7,425 nucleotides of DNA, taken from NCBI GenBank assembly GCA_023260175.1, contig JALQWD010000128.1, positions 1 to 7,425 of the forward strand, given 5' to 3'. The notes beneath the pieces were generated by a model. That model saw only the letters and a list, made by a program, of their open reading frames with translations. It did no database searches and had not been told where the DNA came from. Source of the DNA: Candidatus Nanopelagicaceae bacterium (lineage in GTDB: Bacteria; Actinomycetota; Actinomycetes; Nanopelagicales; Nanopelagicaceae). Both the position numbers and the translations under genes were made by a program. This document shows, piece after piece, positions 1-6,751 of this stretch (positions are counted from its first letter, which is position 1; each line of letters begins with the position of its first letter).

Positions 1-463
1 AGCAATTCATGGCGACTTGGGCCAAGGTGCTCGTGAAAGCGCATTGAAAGATTTCAAATCTCTAAAGCGAGATATCTTGGTTGCTACAGATGTTGCAGCT
101 CGCGGAATTGATATTGATGGAATTACGCATGTAATTAATTATCAATGCCCTGAAGATGAAAAAACTTATGTGCACCGAATTGGACGCACAGCACGTGCTG
201 GTGCATCTGGAACTGCAGTTACCTTTGTAGATTGGGACGAATTAACTCGTTGGTCTCATATCAATCAAGCTCTAGATTTAGGTTTTCCAGATCCGCAGGA
301 AACTTATTCCTCATCAGATCATCTATATGAAGATTTAGGAATTGCTAAAGGTACTAAGAGCTCTGTTGCTAAGCCAGCGAAGCTAGAAAAAGCGGAGCGA
401 CCAGTGCGCGAAAAGCGCGAACGCACTAGAACTCGTGGGGCTGTTAAAAAAGAGCGTGGATAG
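1..463 (+). CDS. DEAD-box ATP-dependent RNA helicase, C-terminal part (5' end outside window)
   Basis: The frame is open from the left edge (codons begin at base 2), so this is the 3' end of a longer gene. The first visible residues read [15 protein letters not shown], the start of the RecA-like domain 2 core. Motif V ([14 protein letters not shown], about bases 77-118) and motif VI ([12 protein letters not shown], about bases 167-202) follow; the arginines of motif VI contact ATP in this family. After the helicase fold comes a segment with [22 protein letters not shown], typical in my memory of actinobacterial DEAD-box proteins, and then a Lys/Arg/Glu-rich disordered tail of about 35 residues likely to bind RNA. 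The role is ATP-driven remodelling of RNA, for example in ribosome assembly or decay (RhlE/DeaD-like). A TTG at 17 is inside the conserved fold and is not the real start. The gene ends in TAG and overlaps the end of the opposing MarC gene by 20 bases. Confidence 0.93.
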   Translation, partial: AIHGDLGQGARESALKDFKSLKRDILVATDVAARGIDIDGITHVINYQCPEDEKTYVHRIGRTARAGASGTAVTFVDWDELTRWSHINQALDLGFPDPQETYSSSDHLYEDLGIAKGTKSSVAKPAKLEKAERPVREKRERTRTRGAVKKERG

Positions 464-1049
464 CGTTAGCTAGCATCTGAACTGCAATACCTGAAAGTAC
501 TAAGCCAGCGATACGAGCTAATAAATCAACGCCTGATTTGCCGATAATCTTAAGAATAAATGTTGATGCCATCAAGGCAAGAGCGACGCAGATATGAACT
601 GCAATTACCGATCCTGCTAGGGCTACGCCCATATCTGCATTCTTAACCTGCTGAGCAAAGATCATCACCGCAACAATTGCGCCAGGACCTGCAAGCAACG
701 GTGTTGCCAGCGGAACCATCGCAACATTCTTTGAACCGGAAGTTAATTCATTATCTTCTTTACCGGTTAACAAATTCAATGAAACCATAAGCAGTAGTAA
801 TCCGCCGGCGGCCTGCATGGCGCCGATTGAAACATCCATGTAATCCAAAACGAAGCGACCAAATAGTGCAAAACCTGCGATGATTAAAAAGGAAATTGTT
901 GCCGCTTGAATCGCTAGCTGACGACCCTGTTTAGCGGTGCGTTCGCCAAGGACCGCTAGAAAAATTGGAGCATTTCCAGGTGGATCAAGAATTACCATCA
1001 ATGTAACGAATGCCTGTAGCGCAAAGGTAAGCGTGCTGACATCTTTCAC
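444..1049 (-). CDS. MarC family (UPF0056) integral membrane protein
   Basis: A 201-residue inner-membrane protein with about six hydrophobic segments, the usual size for MarC/UPF0056. Family signatures are visible: [14 protein letters not shown] at residues 21-34 and [18 protein letters not shown] at 112-129, near-repeats of each other as expected for the internally duplicated half-helices of this family. The C-terminal [20 protein letters not shown] (178-197) is also typical. The substrate is unknown; the old link of MarC to multiple antibiotic resistance is not supported, so no resistance function should be read into the name. The start is GTG at 1049, overlapping the TGA of the PHP gene as GTGA, with a GGTGG ribosome-binding candidate 7 bases upstream. 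It is the last gene of the minus-strand run. It ends in TAA inside the helicase gene coming from the other direction, leaving no room for a separate terminator. Confidence 0.92.
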   Translation of the reverse strand: MKDVSTLTFALQAFVTLMVILDPPGNAPIFLAVLGERTAKQGRQLAIQAATISFLIIAGFALFGRFVLDYMDVSIGAMQAAGGLLLLMVSLNLLTGKEDNELTSGSKNVAMVPLATPLLAGPGAIVAVMIFAQQVKNADMGVALAGSVIAVHICVALALMASTFILKIIGKSGVDLLARIAGLVLSGIAVQMLANAIHALF

Positions 1050-1894
1050 TTGCGGACCACCCTTCTGTGACTAGCCAGTGATTCTAGCTTCTCCCAATGC
1101 TCTGGAGAGGTGACATTCTCTCCAATTAAATTTAATTTACCGGTTCCGTGAAAATCACTTGAACCAGTAATTACTAATTCTAGTTCCGCTGCAATATTTC
1201 TTAAATTTAGACGCTCTTCCGCACCATGATCTCGGTGATCTACTTCAATACCATTTAAGCCTGCAGCTTTAAGCTCTTTAAAATTATCTGCGCTCATCTT
1301 GGTATCTCTCATCGATGAGTAAGGATGAGCAATTACCGAAACTCCTCCTGCCTCTTTAATGAGTTTAACTGCCTCAAGCGGAGTTGGAGCTATATGTGAA
1401 ACGTAATACTTAGAATCATTTGATAAGAATTCAGCGAATGCTTGATCCCTGGTCTTAACAATTCCTTTAGCAACTAAGGTATCAGCGAGGTGCGGTCTGC
1501 CCAATGTAGAGCCTTCTGGCTGATGTTCTAAGACTTCTTCAAAAGTTATCTTGAAGCCATCTGCTGCCATCAATTGAATCATTTTCTTCATGCGCGGAAT
1601 TCGATCATCGCGACTTGATTCGAGCGCATCTTGTAGCGGTTGATAAGTGCGATCAAAAAGTAAGCCCAACATATGAATACTTCGATGATCATCCGTCAGG
1701 CAAGAAATCTCTGCGCCCAAAACCAATTGCAGATCTCCCCGAACTGCGGCAGTTGCTTCATCCCAACCTGCCACTGTGTCGTGATCAGTTAAACCGAGAA
1801 CAGTAACTCCGCTGATAATTGCATGGTGGATTAGCTCCGTTGGCGACATTGTTCCATCGCTACGAGTTGTATGTGTATGTAAATCAATTTTCAT
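1046..1894 (-). CDS. PHP-domain metal-dependent phosphoesterase (RNase AM / YciV-TrpH-like)
   Basis: 282 residues, about the full length of the YciV/TrpH branch of the PHP superfamily. The metal ligands expected for a trinuclear site are visible: DLHTHT with H6 and H8, D13, TDHD at 36-39, E62 in GAEIS, H74 in HMLG, H135 in GRPHLA, H190 in IAHP, and D247/H249 in SSDFHG. In E. coli the homologue is a 5'-3' exoribonuclease trimming 5S/23S rRNA ends, and relatives hydrolyse 3',5'-nucleoside bisphosphates. Either activity is plausible here; a cytosolic phosphoesterase is certain from motifs, the exact substrate is inferred. A lid-like insertion (about 80-175) lies between the N- and C-terminal motif blocks, as in this branch. 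The ATG at 1894 overlaps the preceding EamA gene by 11 bases, with a GGGG stretch 7 bases upstream as a weak ribosome-binding site. The stop overlaps the MarC start as GTGA. Confidence 0.92.
   Translation of the reverse strand: MKIDLHTHTTRSDGTMSPTELIHHAIISGVTVLGLTDHDTVAGWDEATAAVRGDLQLVLGAEISCLTDDHRSIHMLGLLFDRTYQPLQDALESSRDDRIPRMKKMIQLMAADGFKITFEEVLEHQPEGSTLGRPHLADTLVAKGIVKTRDQAFAEFLSNDSKYYVSHIAPTPLEAVKLIKEAGGVSVIAHPYSSMRDTKMSADNFKELKAAGLNGIEVDHRDHGAEERLNLRNIAAELELVITGSSDFHGTGKLNLIGENVTSPEHWEKLESLASHRRVVRK
1057..1061 (-). promoter_or_regulatory. Ribosome-binding site supporting the GTG start of marC-like gene
   Basis: GGTGG on the minus strand, 7 bases before GTG 1049 (an AAGGG partly overlaps it just upstream). 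Together with the GTGA stop/start overlap it supports the GTG as the start of the MarC-family gene. Confidence 0.5.
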
Positions 1895-2762
1895 CTGTAC
1901 GCCCCATAATAACTAAACCGCTACCAATCATAATTGTTACTACCCCTGCCCAGATTCCGAAGTGCGGCTTCTGCCCTAACCACCAAATAGCAAGAAGTGC
2001 GCTAATTGGAACCTCAAAGAAGACAACCATCGAAACAATCGCTGGAGAAACTCTCTTTAAAACACTGTTAAACATTGAATGGCCAAGAAGTTGCGCACCG
2101 ACAATAAGGCCGATGACTAGCCACCACTCACTGGCAGTGAAGTGAATAAACGCGCCTTGCGTTAGCGCAAAAGGCAGAGCGGCAAAGGCGCAGAAGAAAT
2201 AGCAGATAGTTGTATATGTAGTTGCAGGAATAGTGCGCTGCGCTTTAGCTCCTAGATTCACATAAGTTGCCGCAAGGGCTGCGCAGATGATTGCAGCTAA
2301 GTCGCCTTGAAATGCGCGCCAAGAGAAATGTAGATCTACGCCTGAAATAAAAAGCACTCCGATAAAGCTGACAAACATGCCAAACCATGAGGTTTTAGAG
2401 ACATGGTGACCTGTAAATACTGCAAAGATTGTGGCGAAAATAGGTTGTAGCGCAGCCAAAGCTGTTCCGGATGCCACAGAGGTGTAGCGCATCGCTAAGA
2501 AGAATCCGACAAAGTGAGCTGCCAGAACTACACCTGCGATAGCGGACCACTTAAATCCTTCGCGATCTTTTAATTGCAATTTTCTAAAATTAATTAAGAA
2601 GGTAACAATTGCGCCACCTAAGTTACGCCAAAAAATGAGAGTTAAAACTGGCATGGTGCTTAGCGCAATTAGAGGACCAGAAGTTCCGATGCCAATTACA
2701 CCTATGCTCAATCGGATGGAATCAGCTTTATTTGGGAAAGCTAAATGCTTTTTCTGGTTCAT
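1884..2762 (-). CDS. EamA/DMT-family transporter (10 transmembrane helices)
   Basis: 292 residues, the standard length for drug/metabolite transporter (DMT) proteins with two EamA repeats. About ten hydrophobic segments are readable. The first repeat spans roughly residues 15-142 and includes RNLGGAIVTF (46-55) and the conserved ASGTALAALQPIFATIFAV region (97-115), which precedes the last helix of the first half. The second repeat spans about 152-286, with SPAIVSMVVFFEVPISALLAIWWLGQKP as its counterpart (239-266). The matching position of these two blocks shows the internal duplication. It probably exports or imports a small metabolite across the inner membrane; the substrate cannot be told from sequence. 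The ATG at 2762 overlaps the Nramp-family stop as ATGA and has no clear Shine-Dalgarno, suggesting translation depends on ribosomes arriving from the upstream gene. The 3' end overlaps the PHP gene by 11 bases. Confidence 0.92.
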   Translation of the reverse strand: MNQKKHLAFPNKADSIRLSIGVIGIGTSGPLIALSTMPVLTLIFWRNLGGAIVTFLINFRKLQLKDREGFKWSAIAGVVLAAHFVGFFLAMRYTSVASGTALAALQPIFATIFAVFTGHHVSKTSWFGMFVSFIGVLFISGVDLHFSWRAFQGDLAAIICAALAATYVNLGAKAQRTIPATTYTTICYFFCAFAALPFALTQGAFIHFTASEWWLVIGLIVGAQLLGHSMFNSVLKRVSPAIVSMVVFFEVPISALLAIWWLGQKPHFGIWAGVVTIMIGSGLVIMGRTDEN

Positions 2763-4003
2763 CCAGTGATGGTAAACCAGAGCAAAGTACCAACGCAGAC
2801 AAAGATAACCGCGATGATAAGTGAATATACAAAGAGCATACGATTTGAAGCCTTGTATTCGCCCATTAAACGTGAATCTCTTGCGATGCCAAACATGTAA
2901 AGAAGTAATGGCAATAAGAGAACTGCGTTAAGGATCTGAGTCAAAACTAGAATCTTAATTAGCGGCGCTCCTGGTATTAGAACTAGTGACGCGGCAAGAA
3001 TTGTGATTGCGCCAAAGGTCGCATAGAAGAGCGGCGCTTCATTTGCTTTGTCATCAAGCGCTGCAGGACGGCCAGTTAGATCCGTTACTGCATACGCGGT
3101 AGAGAGCGGCAAGATTGATGCTGCTAATAGAGCCGCGCCAATCAAGCCTACTGCGAACAACTCTTTTGCCAGAGTTCCAGCTAATGGCTTTAAAGCTGCG
3201 GCTGCTTGAGCAGCATTATTAATGGAAGTTTCTCCGCTTACATTTAGCGTTGCTGCGCAGGTGATAACTACGAAGAAACCAATAATTCCTGTAAGTAGAG
3301 AACCGGTCCAAACATCTACCCTAAGAAGTTTTAAGTCTTCTTTGGTTAAGCGCTTATCGACTGCGTAGCTCTGAATAAAAGCTAATCCCCAAGGAGCCAG
3401 AGTGGTACCTAAAGTCGCAGTTGCAATAAATAGGGCATCCTTATTTAAAGGCATGGAAGGCACAAATAATCCTTGTGCCGCTGCAGACCAATCAGGTTTT
3501 GCCATGAAACCAGCAATTACGTAAGCAATAAATACAGAAGCGAGTAAGAAAAATACTTTCTCAACTCGAGCAAAGCTGCCACGTAACACTAAGAATGAAA
3601 CCACAAAGCCAGCAAGTGGAACAGTGATGTACTTTGATATTCCAAATAAATTTCCGGCTGCCGCAATTCCAGCAAATTCTGCTGTCATCGTTCCGATATT
3701 TGCTAATACCAATGCCAACGCGCTTAACATTCCAGAACGTGCGCCATATTTCTGGCGAACTAAACCAATTAGACCTTGACGAGTAACAACACCAATGCGC
3801 GCACCTAAATCTTGAAAGAGGATCAGCGCGATTGTTGAAATACCCAAGGTCCATAGAAGTTGATAACCAAATTGCGCACCTAATTGTGAATAGGTCGTGA
3901 TACCGGCTGGATCATCATCAGAGAGTCCGGCAATTACGCCAGGTCCCATAACAGCAAGAAAAGCGCCTAAGCGCAATTTTCTAGAATCTAATTTCGCACT
4001 CAT
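2759..4003 (-). CDS. Nramp/SLC11-family divalent metal transporter with a magnesium-transporter-like site
   Basis: 414 residues with about 11 hydrophobic segments, as for bacterial Nramp proteins. Helix 1 holds GPG (20-22) and the broken-helix motif as DPAG (31-34) in place of DPGN. Helix 3 has the family-like TAEFAGIAAAGNLFG (107-121). Helix 6 reads LGTTLAPWGLAFIQS (198-212), where Mn/Fe Nramps have GATVMPHN; the metal-binding methionine is therefore A203, His is W205 and Asn is G206. Family membership is clear. From memory, loss of the helix-1 Asn and the helix-6 Met marks Nramp-related magnesium transporters (NRMT), so Mg2+ is a better guess than Mn2+ or Fe2+. The neighbour points the same way: the ATG at 4003 overlaps the stop of an MgtE_N/CBS sensor gene, with an AGGTG ribosome-binding site 7 bases upstream. 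The stop overlaps the EamA transporter start. Specificity remains an inference. Confidence 0.9.
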   Translation of the reverse strand: MSAKLDSRKLRLGAFLAVMGPGVIAGLSDDDPAGITTYSQLGAQFGYQLLWTLGISTIALILFQDLGARIGVVTRQGLIGLVRQKYGARSGMLSALALVLANIGTMTAEFAGIAAAGNLFGISKYITVPLAGFVVSFLVLRGSFARVEKVFFLLASVFIAYVIAGFMAKPDWSAAAQGLFVPSMPLNKDALFIATATLGTTLAPWGLAFIQSYAVDKRLTKEDLKLLRVDVWTGSLLTGIIGFFVVITCAATLNVSGETSINNAAQAAAALKPLAGTLAKELFAVGLIGAALLAASILPLSTAYAVTDLTGRPAALDDKANEAPLFYATFGAITILAASLVLIPGAPLIKILVLTQILNAVLLLPLLLYMFGIARDSRLMGEYKASNRMLFVYSLIIAVIFVCVGTLLWFTITG

Positions 4004-5301
4004 GAAAGCGCACCTGATCCTTGCGCTAAACCACTACTCTCGGCTGGAACCATCGCATCGATAATGTCGTCGGCCAAAATACGTCCAACCGGTTTTCCTT
4101 TTTCATCAACTACGATTACAGATGAACCGCGGTTATTTGAAAATTCTTCAATCACATCATCCAGCGATGTTTCGATACTTACCGCAGTAGGAAATGGTGC
4201 TTTAACCAATGTTTCCAGCTTCTGTGAAGGTTTTGCTGCGATTAATTCAATAATTTGAATGTGGTCAAGCAATTTTCCTTTTGAATCAACGACTGTAACT
4301 CCGTCAGAGATGTCACGTTCGCGATTATCAACTAACAGAGCAAGCGCATCTGCAACAGTGTCGCTCTCTTTAACAATAAGTAAGTGAGTCGTCATGATTC
4401 CGCCAGCATGAGTCTCATCGAATTCAACTAATCGACGGAGCTGCTTAGCCATTGCTGGCGCCATCTGAGCCAAAATACTTTCGGAGTGCTCTTCATCAAG
4501 ATCACGTAATACTTCTGCTGATTCATCAGGTTCCATGTGAGAGAGAAGCTCCGCTGCACGTTCATCTGAAATACCGCGAAGTAGACCTTGAAGTTCGTCG
4601 TCTTCCATCTCTTCAAGCGCATCGGCTGCTAGATCAGGATCAAGCAATTCAATTAGCGCGCTCTGTTCGCGTCCTTCTAAGTCTTCGATGATGTCAGCGA
4701 TATCTGCTGGACGTAATTTGCTTAGCGCTTCGCGCGTAGCAGTTGTGCGCACTACTCCACCGTCATCAGCAAGAGATGCAACAGAAGCCCAGTCAATCAC
4801 TTGATCAACACCTGGTTTACGTCCAAATGTTCCTGGGAAAATTCGGCGGACAAAAGAACGGAATGAAACGTCCACACCTACTAAACGAATCTCTTTATCT
4901 AAAGGCGCAAGATATAAATCTGAAGTACGAACTACTCGCAAGCCGTTAACGTCAACGATTTGATGATCCAAAACATCACCATCTAGTAGCTGCTCACCTG
5001 TTCGGCGTTGATATTCGTTCAAATTAACTTTTGCAGAAGATAAGGTAATTTCATCTTTTGTTAACTTGGCAATACGTGCACCATCAATGTAAGCGCGACG
5101 TCCTGCAACTTTTACGATTAAACCTGAAACAGGTGGGTAAGTCTCTCCACCGTGGCGAACTACAAAATCAAGAAGTCTGCCTAAATCTTTGCCCTCTTGG
5201 TCTTTAACTGGGCGACCAATAATTCCGGCTACAGAGACCAGAGTGCTCTGAATGCCTTTTCGAGTAAGGACCGCTTTTGCTGGAGCCGCGGTCTTTGTCA
5301 T
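4000..5301 (-). CDS. Soluble PRC-barrel / MgtE_N / tandem CBS protein (cytosolic half of an MgtE magnesium channel)
   Basis: 433 residues without any transmembrane stretch. Order: a PRC-barrel-like domain at about 20-90 (IIGRPVKDQEGKDLGRLLDFVV); a second similar unit at about 105-175 (VLDHQIVDVNGLRVVRTSDLYL); an MgtE N-terminal superhelix at about 190-295 (LRPADIADIIEDLEG, LLSHMEPDESAEVLRDLD); then two CBS motifs at about 300-355 (AGGIMTTHLLIVKESDTVADAL) and 365-420. In MgtE channels the N domain and CBS pair bind Mg2+ and close the pore; the pore domain (about 150 residues, five helices) is absent here. Acidic residues are dense at 229-274, fitting a cation-sensing surface. Rv1232c of M. tuberculosis, near mrp, is as I recall of the same type. 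The gene follows mrp by 28 bases and overlaps the Nramp-family gene by 4, so a regulatory partner of that transporter is inferred. No Shine-Dalgarno is evident before ATG 5301. Confidence 0.88.
   Translation of the reverse strand: MTKTAAPAKAVLTRKGIQSTLVSVAGIIGRPVKDQEGKDLGRLLDFVVRHGGETYPPVSGLIVKVAGRRAYIDGARIAKLTKDEITLSSAKVNLNEYQRRTGEQLLDGDVLDHQIVDVNGLRVVRTSDLYLAPLDKEIRLVGVDVSFRSFVRRIFPGTFGRKPGVDQVIDWASVASLADDGGVVRTTATREALSKLRPADIADIIEDLEGREQSALIELLDPDLAADALEEMEDDELQGLLRGISDERAAELLSHMEPDESAEVLRDLDEEHSESILAQMAPAMAKQLRRLVEFDETHAGGIMTTHLLIVKESDTVADALALLVDNRERDISDGVTVVDSKGKLLDHIQIIELIAAKPSQKLETLVKAPFPTAVSIETSLDDVIEEFSNNRGSSVIVVDEKGKPVGRILADDIIDAMVPAESSGLAQGSGALS
4011..4015 (-). promoter_or_regulatory. 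Ribosome-binding site of the Nramp-family gene
   Basis: On the minus strand AGGTG stands 7 bases before the ATG at 4003, inside the last codons of the MgtE_N/CBS gene. It is one of the better Shine-Dalgarno matches in the run. It supports this start, which overlaps the preceding stop as ATGA. Confidence 0.55.
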
Positions 5302-5307
5302 ACCGCG
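5287..5307 (-). promoter_or_regulatory. Inverted repeat enclosing the start codon of the MgtE_N/CBS gene
   Basis: On the minus strand CGCGGT (5307-5302) and ACCGCG (5292-5287) are perfect inverted copies separated by 9 bases that begin with the ATG start codon (ATGACAAAG). In RNA this gives a 6-bp, five-of-six G:C stem with the start codon in the loop. The neighbouring outer pair (C/A) does not extend the stem. There is no clear Shine-Dalgarno in the 28-base gap upstream, so folding here could affect initiation. The match is seen directly; a regulatory role is a guess and a chance repeat of this size is quite possible. Confidence 0.3.
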
Positions 5308-5329
5308 AATTCTAATTGAGGCTCGAAGC

Positions 5330-6442
5330 TCAAACGTTTAATTTAAGTGGAACTCCAAGTAAAGATTTCTTGCGGGCTGTTAATTTTGCTGCAATTTCGG
5401 TGATTGCCTTGGCTGCTGCATCATCTTCATCGCTAAGCACTACAGGTTGGCCACCATCGCCACCGCTACGCAGTGAATGGCTAAATGGAACATGGCCAAG
5501 TACTGGAACTTCTGCCCCCACTAATTGGCTTAGTCGTTCAGCAGTTGCCTCTCCTCCACCACTTCCGAAGAGTTCAATCTTCTCTCCGCACTTAGGGCAT
5601 GGGAATGCAGACATATTTTCAATTACGCCGACTATTTGCTGCTTCATCTGATGAGCAATACGGCCGGAACGTTCGGCAACTTCCGCAGCTGCAATTTGCG
5701 GAGTGGTAACCACAATTAATTCAGAACCAGGAATTAATTGGCCAAGTGAAATAGCTAAGTCGCCTGTTCCAGGTGGTAAATCTAAGAATAGGAAATCTAA
5801 ATCTCCCCAATATGCATCGGTTAGAAGTTGAGACAAAACTTTATGAAGAATTGGGCCGCGGTAAGCAACAGCATCAGCGCGGTCTGGCTTGAACATCTCC
5901 ATTGATACACATTTGACGCCATGATTTTCCAAAGGAATAAACATTTCATCAATAGCGGTTGGGCGCTGACCAATTAATCCAAGCAGACGAGGAATTGAAT
6001 GTCCGTAGACATCGGCATCAAGAATTCCTACTCGCATTCCCTGCTTTGCAACAGCAATTGCCAGATTGGTTGTTAGAGATGATTTTCCAACTCCACCTTT
6101 ACCTGACGAAATTCCAATCACGCGAGTTAAGGAATCCGGACGAGCAAAAGGAATCTCTTTGGCTTTCCCACCACGAACAATTTCGCGAACTTTTTCGCGT
6201 TGTGCTTCGTTCATGACTCCAAATTCGAGTGCAACTTCTTTGACATCTGCAACTTCTGAAAGTGCTTTTTGAATGTCATTCGTTAACTGATCGCGCATTG
6301 GACAGCCAGAAATAGTTAGCAATACCTTGATCTCAGCGCGTCCATTATTTAACTCAGCGCGTTCAACCATGCCTAATTCAGTTATTGATCTACGTAGTTC
6401 TGGGTCAATAACTTTACTTAATGCATCTAATAATTGGCTCAT
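5330..6442 (-). CDS. mrp: Mrp/ApbC/NBP35-family P-loop ATPase, iron-sulfur cluster carrier
   Basis: 370 residues, full length for the bacterial Mrp form. An N-terminal MIP18/DUF59 domain (about 1-75) includes VIDPELRRSITELGMV and Cys47 in TISGCPMR. A MinD-like ATPase domain follows, with the deviant Walker A GKGGVGKS at 114-121, ILDADVYGHSIPRLLG at 140-155 and the Walker B/switch region LFLDLPPGTGD at 218-228. The cluster-binding CPKC motif at 282-285, after ENMSAFP, is intact. Proteins of this family form dimers that hold a [4Fe-4S] cluster between the paired CxxC motifs and pass it to apo-enzymes in an ATP-dependent way in the cytosol. The ATG at 6442 overlaps the tatB stop as ATGA. The upstream bases hold only a weak CCGGAT, so coupling to tatB translation is likely. 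In M. tuberculosis mrp lies a few genes from tatB, so the neighbourhood is old. Confidence 0.95.
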   Translation of the reverse strand: MSQLLDALSKVIDPELRRSITELGMVERAELNNGRAEIKVLLTISGCPMRDQLTNDIQKALSEVADVKEVALEFGVMNEAQREKVREIVRGGKAKEIPFARPDSLTRVIGISSGKGGVGKSSLTTNLAIAVAKQGMRVGILDADVYGHSIPRLLGLIGQRPTAIDEMFIPLENHGVKCVSMEMFKPDRADAVAYRGPILHKVLSQLLTDAYWGDLDFLFLDLPPGTGDLAISLGQLIPGSELIVVTTPQIAAAEVAERSGRIAHQMKQQIVGVIENMSAFPCPKCGEKIELFGSGGGEATAERLSQLVGAEVPVLGHVPFSHSLRSGGDGGQPVVLSDEDDAAAKAITEIAAKLTARKKSLLGVPLKLNV

Positions 6443-6738
6443 AACATATCCGGATCTAGTTTTGCTCTGCTTCCAAGTTTCTTAGGCTCTTCCGCTAAAG
6501 CTTCGTTTAACTGCTTCTTAATGAAATTCTTTGGGTGTAAATCTTCAGGTTTTAGATCTTCGTATCCAGGACCTAAAGATTCTTTGATCTGATCAGTTGC
6601 AGAGAGCGCATAATTTCTTACTCGTTTGATCAATTTAGCTGCATCTACGGCAACTGTTGGCAATCGATCAGGTCCAACAAGAAATAAAGCAAGAATTCCG
6701 AGTCCGATTAACTCGCCGAATCCAATATCTCCAAACAC
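6439..6738 (-). CDS. tatB: Sec-independent (twin-arginine) translocase subunit TatB
   Basis: 99 residues. A short N-terminal transmembrane helix (FGDIGFGELIGLGILALFLV, 2-21) is followed by the hinge GPDRLP (22-27) and an amphipathic helix (about 28-58), then a charged soluble tail: the TatA/B plan. It is called TatB rather than TatA from Glu9 in the IGFGEL motif (E. coli TatB Glu8), from GP rather than FG at the hinge, and from the tail LGPGYEDLKPEDLHPKNFIKKQ (55-76), which closely matches what I recall of Streptomyces TatB. TatB works with TatC to bind twin-arginine signal peptides and export folded proteins. The start is GTG at 6738; no Shine-Dalgarno is visible in the 13-base gap after the methyltransferase. 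The reading N-terminus MFGDIGF fits the family exactly, and no upstream alternative exists in the frame. Tails in this family are often longer, so it is on the compact side. Confidence 0.92.
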   Translation of the reverse strand: MFGDIGFGELIGLGILALFLVGPDRLPTVAVDAAKLIKRVRNYALSATDQIKESLGPGYEDLKPEDLHPKNFIKKQLNEALAEEPKKLGSRAKLDPDML

Positions 6739-6751
6739 AGGCTTAGAGTAT

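Noticed and set aside
443..454. A6-G run (A AAA AAG type) near the helicase stop as a programmed -1 frameshift site
   Set aside because: The helicase reads AAA AAA GAG here, which is the wrong phase for the slippery heptamer, and the protein ends naturally 10 bases later.
17..463. TTG at 17 as the true start of a short helicase-like protein
   Set aside because: The same frame is open to the left edge and the residues before it (AIHGD) continue the conserved helicase fold, so the gene is simply cut by the window edge.
445..472. Possible terminator: TAGC/GCTA hairpin at 461-472 and a T6 tract (minus strand) at 446-451
   Set aside because: The stem is only 4 bp and the T-run starts about 10 bases after it, so it is not a canonical intrinsic terminator in either direction.
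1819..2145. Plus-strand open frame of 108 codons opposite the EamA and PHP genes
   Set aside because: It lies antisense to two clear genes, has no family-like motif and no ribosome-binding site, and is explained as a shadow of their codon pattern.
5302..5329. Gap between mrp and the MgtE_N/CBS gene as a riboswitch (for example an M-box Mg2+ sensor)
   Set aside because: Only 28 bases, far too short for an M-box or other known riboswitch; only the small inverted repeat around the start codon is visible.
5316..5651. Plus-strand open frame of 111 codons opposite the 3' part of mrp
   Set aside because: Serine/proline-rich low-complexity translation antisense to the conserved CPKC region of mrp; typical of a shadow frame.
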